Shown here: piece after piece, positions 1-4,691 of the stretch
Layout of the letters: every line of letters begins with the position of its first letter
Position numbering within the stretch: the first letter of the stretch is position 1
Assembly (NCBI GenBank): GCA_021795135.1
Contig: JAJYPT010000036.1
Span: 1 to 11,952, forward strand
Direction of reading: 5' to 3'
From: Actinomycetes bacterium
Lineage (GTDB): Bacteria; Actinomycetota; Acidimicrobiia; Acidimicrobiales; JAJYPT01
Length of the DNA: 11,952 bases
Position numbers and translations under genes: made by a program
Notes under the pieces: model-generated
Seen by the model: the letters and a program-made list of their open reading frames with translations, nothing else
The model's database searches: none
What the model was told of the DNA's origin: nothing

Positions 1-143
1 AATAAGCCTTCATTACTCCACAGATCCCTCCAACGTCCCAATGTCTGATTCCATACAAATCGATTAGTATCAAATACCCCTTGGAGTAGGCCATCTTGAG
101 CAGGACTTACTCTCAATCGGTAGTTATAGCGAACTTGTGTCAT
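1..143 (-). CDS. tnpB: TnpB, IS200/IS605-family RNA-guided nuclease (N-terminal part only)
   Basis: The gene starts with ATG at 143-141 and runs off the left edge of the window, so only 47 codons are visible. The peptide begins MTQVRYNYRLRVSPAQ and continues with a RFVWNQTL segment. This is the typical opening of TnpB/OrfB proteins, where a short beta strand with Arg/Tyr residues is followed by a helix ending in R-F-V-[WY]-N. TnpB is the RNA-guided DNA endonuclease of IS200/IS605 elements and the ancestor of Cas12. The RuvC-like and zinc-finger parts, and the omegaRNA at the 3' end, would lie outside the window, so it cannot be said whether the gene is intact. No good ribosome-binding site is seen in front of the ATG. 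A degenerate tnpA fragment lies 22 bases upstream on the same strand. Confidence 0.8.
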   Translation of the reverse strand, partial: MTQVRYNYRLRVSPAQDGLLQGVFDTNRFVWNQTLGRWRDLWSNEGL

Positions 144-165
144 TTATACAGCTGTCTTTTAGTTT

Positions 166-234
166 TCAAATAGGACACCAGATAATGTGGTACTTTGCAC
201 AGTAGACCGTCTTGTTGGAAGATCGATATGCCAT
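166..234 (-). pseudogene. tnpA: tnpA remnant (Y1 transposase of IS200/IS605), 22 codons
   Basis: Reading from ATG at 234-232 gives MAYRSSNKTVYCAKYHIIWC followed by PI and a stop. The opening Y-R-S-S and the Y-H-[IL]-[IV]-W-C-P block are the classical first strand of the IS200/IS605 Y1 transposase TnpA, which is normally about 130-150 residues. The sequence breaks immediately after Trp-Cys-Pro, before the HUH histidines and the catalytic tyrosine, and tnpB starts 22 bases later. The simplest reading is a large internal deletion removing nearly all of tnpA. The product cannot be an active transposase, so any mobility would depend on TnpA supplied in trans. Confidence 0.75.
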
Positions 235-250
235 AGTTATAATTCTAGAC

Positions 251-291
251 CCCCGGTGTGACATTTCCTCGGGCTATAAGCCCGGGCGGGG
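251..291. repeat. Bulged hairpin at the IS200/IS605 left end
   Basis: An inner stem of 8 bp pairs 268-275 (CTCGGGCT) with 279-286 (AGCCCGGG), allowing one G-T pair, over a three-base loop. An outer 5-bp stem pairs 251-255 (CCCCG) with 287-291 (CGGGG), leaving a 12-base one-sided bulge. The segment is strikingly GC-rich in an AT-rich region. Its position just upstream of tnpA fits the subterminal imperfect palindrome that TnpA recognises at the left end of these elements. The structure is seen directly; its role is inferred from position. Confidence 0.6.
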
Positions 292-293
292 TT

Positions 294-464
294 CTACAAC
301 GCAGAACTAAAGTCATGGGCTTTCCACCCCGAGTTCATTTTGGTAACAAAAATCAAAGCAAGGCTTATCTTGGTATTAATAGATTCTAGGATTGTTCCGA
401 TTACTTCTCCAGTTGCTTCAATAGAATTTGGATGTTGGGAAAGACTTGAGGCAAATAAAGCCAT
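294..464 (-). pseudogene. FIST-domain gene, N-terminal fragment truncated by the IS element
   Basis: ATG at 464-462 opens a 56-codon frame that stops with TAG at 296-294. The first ~46 residues (MALFASSLSQHPNSIEATGE, then a strand ending in LALIFVT) match the start of FIST N-terminal domains. Actinobacterial proteins of this kind commonly begin with F-A-S-x-L-S-x-H-P, a helix rich in G-E-V, and a hydrophobic L-x-[FV]-V-T strand. FIST proteins are predicted intracellular small-ligand sensors usually a few hundred residues long. After residue 46 the reading enters the structured end of the insertion element and quickly stops, so about 40 native residues remain. The gene is divergent to the TetR regulator. 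The family call is from memory of the motif only. Confidence 0.6.
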
Positions 465-660
465 GGGAACCTACTTTTTGAAATTTTTATAAAAGTTTAT
501 TTGCTATAAAGACCTCAGGAGAAATGGTGGCATAAATATTTTTGATTTTAATTTTTTGTAATATCAAAGGTATTTTATTTAGTTTTTTATACTTTGAAGA
601 TACATAAAATAAGCTAAATATGTGTTTTGGATTATCAAGATTCAAACAAAATGAGAATTA

Positions 661-1338
661 ATGCCTAAAGAGGAAAGATTTTGTTTTAGCCTAGAGCTAA
701 TGTCTGACACGTCTTCTCCTATGCCTTCTACTCGTTCTCTTATTGTGTCAGAGGCTTTGAAATGTTTTGCTGCCCGTGGATATGAGGGCACTTCTTTGAA
801 TGATATAGCACTTGCTGTAGGTATTAGAAGACCTAGTCTTCTTCATCATTTTTCCTCTAAAGAAGCAATTTATAGAGAAGTTTTTGAAGTGTCTTTTATA
901 GATTGGTTTAGAAGGGTAGAAGAAGCTACTAGAGAACCAAAAGATGGCTGGGAACAAGTAGATAGAGTTTTGACTACAGGTTTTAAATTCTTTGAGCAAA
1001 ATCCCGACTTTGTGCGTTTGGTCAGAAGAGAAGCTCTTGAAGGAGGAAGGGGACTAGCTGTGGAGCTAGGAACTTTATTGCGTCCCCTCCTCGAACGTGC
1101 TTGTGGATTTTTTCAAAGAGAAATGGAAGCAGGTCACTTTCGCTATCATGACCCTGAACAGCTTTTATTGACTGGATATGGTGCTCTTTTGAGTTATTTT
1201 AGTGACTTACCATTTTTAGAAGGTTTGCTAGAAAAAGATCCATTGGGAGAAGTTGCCCTACAGGAGCGTCTAGAACATATAAGGGCTTTTTTTAAAGCAG
1301 CTTTAGAGCCAGTTGATAAAAAAAACTCTAATAGCTAA
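661..1338 (+). CDS. TetR/AcrR-family transcriptional regulator
   Basis: The 225-residue protein has the TetR N-terminal DNA-binding domain at residues ~25-75. Helix 1 is followed by G-Y-E-G-T-S-L-N-D-I-A, then a recognition helix in V-G-I-R-R-P-S-L-L-H-H-F and S-S-K-E-A-I-Y, all hallmarks of the family. The remainder (~80-215) is an all-helical ligand-binding and dimerisation domain that cannot be assigned to a known ligand. The start is uncertain. The ATG at 661 and the ATG at 700 (residue 14) both have only weak upstream purine stretches, and 700 would give the more usual short tail before the helix-turn-helix. The gene stands alone between the divergent FIST remnant and the downstream operon. 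A natural regulatory target would have been itself and the FIST gene, but no operator is proven. Confidence 0.85.
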   Translation: MPKEERFCFSLELMSDTSSPMPSTRSLIVSEALKCFAARGYEGTSLNDIALAVGIRRPSLLHHFSSKEAIYREVFEVSFIDWFRRVEEATREPKDGWEQVDRVLTTGFKFFEQNPDFVRLVRREALEGGRGLAVELGTLLRPLLERACGFFQREMEAGHFRYHDPEQLLLTGYGALLSYFSDLPFLEGLLEKDPLGEVALQERLEHIRAFFKAALEPVDKKNSNS

Positions 1339-1388
1339 CTTTAGATACTTTTTTAATTTGATTTAGTAAAAAGGGATTTAGGCTTTGG

Positions 1389-1409
1389 TTTCAAGGGGAA
1401 AACTTGAAA
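1389..1409. repeat. 7-bp perfect hairpin after the TetR gene
   Basis: TTTCAAG at 1389-1395 and CTTGAAA at 1403-1409 form a perfect 7-bp stem with a 7-base loop, about 50 bases after the TetR stop. No run of T follows, so it is not a standard intrinsic terminator. It could be a weak terminator, a protein-binding palindrome, or chance in an AT-rich spacer. Confidence 0.3.
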
Positions 1410-1446
1410 AGACTTTGATTAGAATTATTTAGAATTATGATATTGG

Positions 1447-1474
1447 ATCCAAGTTTGAAATTTTCAATTTGGAT
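1447..1474. repeat. 28-bp near-perfect palindrome in the TetR-to-operon spacer
   Basis: ATCCAAGTTTGAAA at 1447-1460 faces TTTTCAATTTGGAT at 1461-1474. Thirteen of 14 positions pair, counting two G-T pairs; only the T/C at position 10 fails. There is no loop, so as DNA it is a symmetric site rather than a good RNA hairpin. It lies between the TetR gene and the start of the next operon. Its size and symmetry would suit a TetR-type operator, but that is inference only. Confidence 0.4.
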
Positions 1475-1572
1475 GTAAAAATAAAATTATTTCACATTTA
1501 TTTATATGTGTTTAGGGTTGTAAAAATAAGTACTTTACCCCCTCTATTGGGGATATCGACCAAAGGAGGCCG

Positions 1573-1908
1573 ATGCCAGAAGATATACAGCAAGATCCAA
1601 ATGTGATTGAAACAGCAACAGATCTGACTAATTTAATTATCAAATATGCCAAACAGCAGACCTTGGATCCATTGAAAGGATTGGGGCGTTTTGTTATTTT
1701 TGGAGTTGTTGGTTCTTTTTCTTTGGGGATAGGAATTGTTTTATTATCAATAGGCCTGCTTAGATTACTCCAAAGTACTACAGGAACATTATTTTCTGGA
1801 AGCTTGAGCTGGGCTCCTTATTTGATAGTTATGATAGTGGCTTTGGTAATAGCTGCTATAGCACTAAAGGCTGCTTTGAGCAGTCGCAAGAAGAAGGCAA
1901 ATAAATGA
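1573..1908 (+). CDS. Small two-helix membrane protein, holin-X-like (function unknown)
   Basis: The protein has 111 residues. It has an N-terminal soluble helix (about 10-35, containing a Tyr-Ala-Lys-Gln-Gln-Thr-Leu-Pro-Leu-Lys-type segment), two hydrophobic segments at ~38-66 and ~82-105, and a positively charged tail (SSRKKKANK). Actinobacterial proteins with this pattern are often labelled putative holin-X/phage-holin superfamily, a name based on topology and not evidence of a phage origin. A strong AAAGGAGG lies at 1562-1569, only 3 bases from the ATG, which is unusually close. A C5/G4 inverted repeat (1538-1552) sits just upstream. The stop overlaps the next start (ATGA), so it is the first gene of a translationally coupled operon that ends with ttuA and trmI. 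Confidence 0.7.
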   Translation: MPEDIQQDPNVIETATDLTNLIIKYAKQQTLDPLKGLGRFVIFGVVGSFSLGIGIVLLSIGLLRLLQSTTGTLFSGSLSWAPYLIVMIVALVIAAIALKAALSSRKKKANK

Positions 1909-2141
1909 CCAACGATATTTCGAAAAAATTATCAGATTCTAAACCTATAACTATTCAAGATATACAAGCTGGATTTAATCAACTAGCAGAACAAACTAAC
2001 CAAACTCGAGATGCTATTGAAACCGAATCCATCCCAATCCTGTTAGCCCTAGGAGGTATTGCATTATTGGGAATTGTTTATTTTATGGGACGCAAAAGAG
2101 GTAAAAAGCGTTCTACTCTCGTAGAACTTCGGAGGATATAA
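1905..2141 (+). CDS. Small single-pass membrane protein, unknown function
   Basis: The protein has 78 residues: a polar, Gln/Asn-rich amphipathic N-terminal half (~1-42), one transmembrane helix at ~43-62 (IPILLALGGIALLGIVYFMG) and a very basic tail (R-K-R-G-K-K-R). The charge pattern predicts a cytoplasmic C-terminus. The ATG overlaps the stop of the preceding gene by four bases, and AAGAAGG at 1891-1897 is a fitting ribosome-binding site. I do not recognise the family. Its coupling to the preceding two-helix protein suggests they act together in the membrane. Confidence 0.65.
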   Translation: MTNDISKKLSDSKPITIQDIQAGFNQLAEQTNQTRDAIETESIPILLALGGIALLGIVYFMGRKRGKKRSTLVELRRI

Positions 2142-2363
2142 GTGGAAAAAATTTTTCGTCTATTGCTAAGACATGGTTTTCGAAAAGGAATCTTAGGAGG
2201 AAACCGTTATTGGGTAGCAGCAGGAGCATTGGGAGGCGCTGGACTTTTATGGAAAAAGTTTTCAACCAAAATAAACTCTCCTAAAACTATCTTTAGCCAA
2301 AAGTTAGAACCAGGAAAGATAATATCTTTTACAAATGATGGTAAAGATTTAAAAAAAGTTTAA
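2142..2363 (+). CDS. Small hypothetical protein with one hydrophobic segment
   Basis: The protein has 73 residues and starts at GTG directly after the stop of the preceding gene. GGAGG at 2131-2135 has ideal spacing, which supports the non-ATG start. The N-terminus is basic (L-L-L-R-H-G-F-R-K-G), followed by an Ala/Gly-rich hydrophobic stretch at ~24-37 that could be a short membrane helix, then a polar tail rich in Lys. I do not recognise the family. Reality is supported by the ribosome-binding site, the back-to-back spacing with both neighbours, and codon use like the rest of the operon. Confidence 0.6.
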   Translation: MEKIFRLLLRHGFRKGILGGNRYWVAAGALGGAGLLWKKFSTKINSPKTIFSQKLEPGKIISFTNDGKDLKKV

Positions 2364-2369
2364 TCGATA

Positions 2370-2570
2370 ATGAAAGTTTTACTAAATAATCCTAAAAAAG
2401 AGTTAGATTTAAAAGGTCCTTTGTCTGTTGCTAGTCTAATGAAGACTCTAGAGATAAACCGAGAATCTTTTTTAGTAATTAGAAATGGTCAATTAATTCC
2501 TCAAGATGGGATTTTACAAGATCAAGATAGCATAGAAGTTAGACCAGTCATTTCAGGTGGATATTTGTGA
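2370..2570 (+). CDS. ttuB: ThiS/MoaD-like ubiquitin-fold sulfur carrier, TtuB type, with a GG-Tyr-Leu end
   Basis: This 66-residue beta-grasp protein resembles ThiS, MoaD and TtuB. It has an opening strand (M-K-V-L-L-N), a central helix, a V-I-R-N-G strand, D-Q-D-S-I-E-V near the end, and a diglycine. Carriers of this family are adenylated by an E1-like enzyme and converted to a thiocarboxylate at the terminal Gly. It directly precedes ttuA, so it is most likely the sulfur donor for tRNA T54 thiolation. Unusually, two residues (Tyr65-Leu66) follow Gly63-Gly64, so the carboxylate is not exposed unless the tail is trimmed. The GGT-GGA codons also form the Shine-Dalgarno (AGGTGG, 2555-2560) of ttuA, whose GTG overlaps this gene's stop. 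No E1-like activator or JAMM protease is in the window. ThiS or CysO roles are less likely given the context. Confidence 0.75.
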   Translation: MKVLLNNPKKELDLKGPLSVASLMKTLEINRESFLVIRNGQLIPQDGILQDQDSIEVRPVISGGYL

Positions 2571-3484
2571 AATGCAAAAGGTGTTTAGAACCAGGCATTA
2601 TTGACATAAGGCGTCATAACGCTTCTTTTTGTGGGGATTGTTTTTTACATTACTGCAAAGAACAAGTACGTAAAACCATAAAAGAACATTCCATGATATT
2701 TGATGGAGAAAAAGTCTTAGTGGCTGTTTCAGGTGGTAAAGATTCCTTGGCTCTTTGGGATATATTGCTAGAGCTGGGATATGAAGTTGATGGCTTGTAT
2801 CTAGCTTTGGGAATAGGCCAATATTCACAAGATTCTCACGCTATGGCTTTAAAATATGCTCAAAGTAAATCTTTGAAACTAATTGAAAAAGATGTTCAGC
2901 AGGCCTTAGGATTTAGTATTTCAGATTCTCCTCGAATCGTAAAAAGAGCGCCTTGTTCAGCTTGCGGAACCTCTAAACGGCATTTTTTCAACTCTGTTGC
3001 TTTAGAAAATAACTACGATGTAGTTGCTACTGGTCACAATCTAGATGATGAAGCAGCAGTATTGATGGGCAATGTATTGCGTTGGGACCTTTCTTCGTTG
3101 TCTCGCCAGTCTCCTTGTTTGGCTGCTGGAAATGGTTTTGTTCGAAAAATTAAACCATTAGTGAGATTATCCGAAAGAGAAATGGCAGCATATTGTATTA
3201 TAAAAGGGATTGACTACATAGTACAAGAGTGTCCAATGTCTAAAGGAAACCGCCACATTGGACTAAAAGAAGCTCTAAATGCTATTGAAGATAGATCTCC
3301 TGGTACAAAGTCAGCCTTTTATTTGGGATTTTTATCTAAAGCTTTAGATAGTTTCAAACAAGAAGAAAATTTTGATTTTACAACTTTACAACCTTGTAAG
3401 GTTTGTAAAAGTCCAACTCCTTCTGAATTATGTGCTTTTTGTCGTCTTTCAAAAAAAGGTCCTTCTGTAGTGAATAATAGGTGA
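2567..3484 (+). CDS. ttuA: TtuA, tRNA-5-methyluridine54 2-sulfurtransferase
   Basis: TtuA replaces the 2-oxygen of T54 in the tRNA T-loop with sulfur (s2T54/m5s2U54), using ATP and a TtuB thiocarboxylate. The 305-residue protein has the full family layout: an N-terminal zinc site (C3, C6, C22, C25), a PP-loop S-G-G-K-D-S at 55-60, and the 4Fe-4S ligands C130 and C133 (P-C-S-A-C-G) plus C222 (Q-E-C-P). Lys137 and the G-H-N-L-D-D-E-A block (156-163) are present, as is a C-terminal zinc site at C277, C280, C289 and C292. The cluster cysteines separate it from non-cluster relatives, and the resemblance to Thermus TtuA is close along the whole length. TtcA and Ncs6/CtuA are the alternatives, less likely because of the TtuB-like partner and trmI. 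It starts at a GTG overlapping the ttuB stop, and its own stop overlaps the trmI GTG, so the three are translationally coupled. Confidence 0.88.
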   Translation: MKCKRCLEPGIIDIRRHNASFCGDCFLHYCKEQVRKTIKEHSMIFDGEKVLVAVSGGKDSLALWDILLELGYEVDGLYLALGIGQYSQDSHAMALKYAQSKSLKLIEKDVQQALGFSISDSPRIVKRAPCSACGTSKRHFFNSVALENNYDVVATGHNLDDEAAVLMGNVLRWDLSSLSRQSPCLAAGNGFVRKIKPLVRLSEREMAAYCIIKGIDYIVQECPMSKGNRHIGLKEALNAIEDRSPGTKSAFYLGFLSKALDSFKQEENFDFTTLQPCKVCKSPTPSELCAFCRLSKKGPSVVNNR

Positions 3485-4251
3485 TAAATATTTTTGAAGA
3501 TGGCGATAAAGTCCTTTTGATAGACTCCAAATCTAGACGATATCTCCAAAAATTAACTGTTAATGGTCAGTTTCATACCCATACGGGTTTTGTGGAATAT
3601 AACGATATCTTAGGCAAAATAGAAGGAACTACTGTAAAAACTTCTAATGGGTCTTCTTTTTTGTGCTTGCGACCTACTATTTCTGACTTTGTTCTAAAGA
3701 TGCCACGAGGGGCTCAAGTTATTTACCCCAAAGATCTTGGAACTATTTTAATGCTGGCAGATATTTCAGTGGGTTCAAAAGTTCTAGAAGCAGGCATAGG
3801 TTCAGGAGCATTATCTTTAGCTTTGCTAAGATCGGGTGCAAAAGTTACAGGATATGAAATACGGCCAGACTTTGCTGTTCGAGCCAAAGCTAATGTAGAA
3901 GGATTTGTTTCAAAACAATTATTGGAAAATTATACAGTCGAACAAAGAGATGTATATGAAGGTATTTCTGAAGTTGACCTTGACAGTATAATTTTAGATT
4001 TGCCCGAGCCTTGGAAAGTATTGTCCCATGCTGAGAAGGCTTTGAAAGCAGGGGGAGTTTTAGTTAGTTATCTTCCAAGTATTTGTCAAGTATCTCAGCT
4101 ACATGAAGCTTTGAGTAAAACTAAATTTGTTCTGCCTGAAACCTTAGAAGTATTAAATAGAACTTGGCACGTTAAAGGAGCTGCCGTGAGACCTGACCAT
4201 AGAATGGTGGCCCATACCGGATTTTTGACTCATACAAGAATAATTAAATAG
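3481..4251 (+). CDS. trmI: TrmI, tRNA (adenine-58-N1)-methyltransferase
   Basis: TrmI uses S-adenosylmethionine to make m1A58 in the tRNA T-loop. The 256-residue protein has a small N-terminal beta domain, the SAM-binding loop E-A-G-I-G-S-G-A (103-110), the acidic ribose-binding residue in G-Y-E-I-R-P (E126), and the catalytic-site motif L-D-L-P-E-P-W (172-178). Its C-terminal block W-H-V-K-G-A-A-V-R-P-D-H-R-M-V-A-H-T-G-F-L (229-249) is characteristic of bacterial and archaeal TrmI. It starts at GTG overlapping the ttuA stop, the last gene of the operon. In Thermus, m1A58 promotes thiolation of T54, which makes the pairing with ttuA meaningful. In mycobacteria trmI is also near the proteasome ATPase gene, so its position next to arc is a conserved actinobacterial trait. 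Confidence 0.9.
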   Translation: MINIFEDGDKVLLIDSKSRRYLQKLTVNGQFHTHTGFVEYNDILGKIEGTTVKTSNGSSFLCLRPTISDFVLKMPRGAQVIYPKDLGTILMLADISVGSKVLEAGIGSGALSLALLRSGAKVTGYEIRPDFAVRAKANVEGFVSKQLLENYTVEQRDVYEGISEVDLDSIILDLPEPWKVLSHAEKALKAGGVLVSYLPSICQVSQLHEALSKTKFVLPETLEVLNRTWHVKGAAVRPDHRMVAHTGFLTHTRIIK

Positions 4252-4289
4252 CTTAGTTGCCAAAGGATAAAGAACAAAGACCTATTAGT

Positions 4290-4529
4290 TTAGTCTTCAT
4301 CTTCAATAAAAATACATTCCCCAGGACACTCTTCGGCTGCTTCGATGACAGCTTCTTTTAAATCATCGGGAACATTGGCCAATCCTTCGGTTCCACCTGG
4401 GTCATCTAGGATCTTATCTCCTTCTTTTACATAAGCTAGCCCGTCATCTTGAAGGTGAAAAACAGCAGGAGCTATTTCTTCGCATAGTCCATCGCCTGTA
4501 CAAAGATCTTGATCAATCCAAACTTTCAT
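4290..4529 (-). CDS. Single-cluster ferredoxin with Asp in the cluster motif
   Basis: The 79-residue acidic protein starts MKVWIDQDLCTGDGLC and ends in a Glu/Asp tail. The cluster motif is C10-T-G-D13-G-L-C16 with C68-P downstream. The usual second cysteine of C-x-x-C-x-x-C is replaced by aspartate, as in Pyrococcus furiosus ferredoxin. Such proteins hold a 3Fe-4S cluster or an Asp-ligated 4Fe-4S cluster. The body (E-E-I-A-P-A-V-F, D-D-G-L-A-Y-V) is common in actinobacterial ferredoxins. The start at 4529 is chosen because GAGG lies about 10 bases upstream on the minus strand and upstream in-frame residues look non-ferredoxin. It converges with trmI and is divergent to arc. The redox partner is unknown; P450-like enzymes or the Fe-S enzyme TtuA nearby are possibilities only. 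Confidence 0.88.
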   Translation of the reverse strand: MKVWIDQDLCTGDGLCEEIAPAVFHLQDDGLAYVKEGDKILDDPGGTEGLANVPDDLKEAVIEAAEECPGECIFIEDED

Positions 4530-4587
4530 TAACAAATGCCTCGCTTTGACCCACCAGAAGAATTTAAAATTTGTTTTTATTCCTTTA

Positions 4588-4623
4588 TTACAATTTACAC
4601 GATCTAGACAGGGTAAATTGTAA
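4588..4623. promoter_or_regulatory. 11-bp inverted repeat in the divergent ferredoxin/arc promoter region
   Basis: TTACAATTTAC (4588-4598) and GTAAATTGTAA (4613-4623) are perfect inverted copies separated by 14 bases. The repeat is midway between the ferredoxin start (4529) and the arc start (~4692). Each arm contains a TTTAC-like -35 element and, reading the other way, a TGTAA/TAAAT-like -10 element. It could therefore be overlapping divergent promoters, an operator for a dimeric regulator, or both. No transcription start can be fixed from sequence alone. Confidence 0.5.
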
Positions 4624-4677
4624 ATAATAGTTTTTAGCACATTAGTTCGGTTTCCTACCGGGCGTTTTTCAAAAAAG

Positions 4678-4685
4678 AGGGAGGT
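4678..4685 (+). promoter_or_regulatory. Strong ribosome-binding site that fixes the unusual arc start
   Basis: AGGGAGGT contains the full GGAGGT core (4680-4685) complementary to the 16S rRNA tail. Six bases after it comes ACG (4692), in frame with the ARC coiled coil. CTC at 4689 is only three bases away and too close. The TTG at 4685-4687 is out of frame and stops after four codons. This site is the main reason for placing the arc start at ACG. Confidence 0.6.
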
Positions 4686-4691
4686 TGTCTC

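Larger units (their letters stand above)
1..330 (-). mobile_element. IS200/IS605-family element, left end with tnpA remnant and partial tnpB, inserted in a FIST gene
   Basis: On the minus strand the order is: truncated FIST coding sequence, a GC-rich structured segment (about 251-291), a tnpA fragment (234-166) and the start of tnpB (143 onward). That is the arrangement of the left end of an IS200/IS605 element. These elements lack terminal inverted repeats and use subterminal hairpins. The exact outer boundary cannot be fixed from one side. It lies between about 294 and 330, where the FIST reading frame loses family similarity and soon meets a stop. The other end and the rest of the FIST gene would be left of the window. 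Confidence 0.65.

Noticed and set aside
294..335. An omegaRNA or right end of a second IS605 element (GGAAAGCCC followed by CTTTAG resembles such ends)
   Set aside because: The hairpin that would be expected is badly mismatched, and the sequence before it on that strand is FIST coding, not tnpB. One left end explains it more simply.
465..660. Divergent operator between the FIST remnant and the TetR gene
   Set aside because: Only imperfect AT-rich repeats are seen (around 560-605); none stands out from background. Nothing else is recognisable in this spacer.
748..999. Minus-strand open frame inside the TetR gene
   Set aside because: Shadow of a well-supported coding sequence; no family features and no ribosome-binding site. 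The same holds for minus-strand frames at 2598-2828, 3319-3549, 5363-5548, 5666-5881 and 8230-8448.
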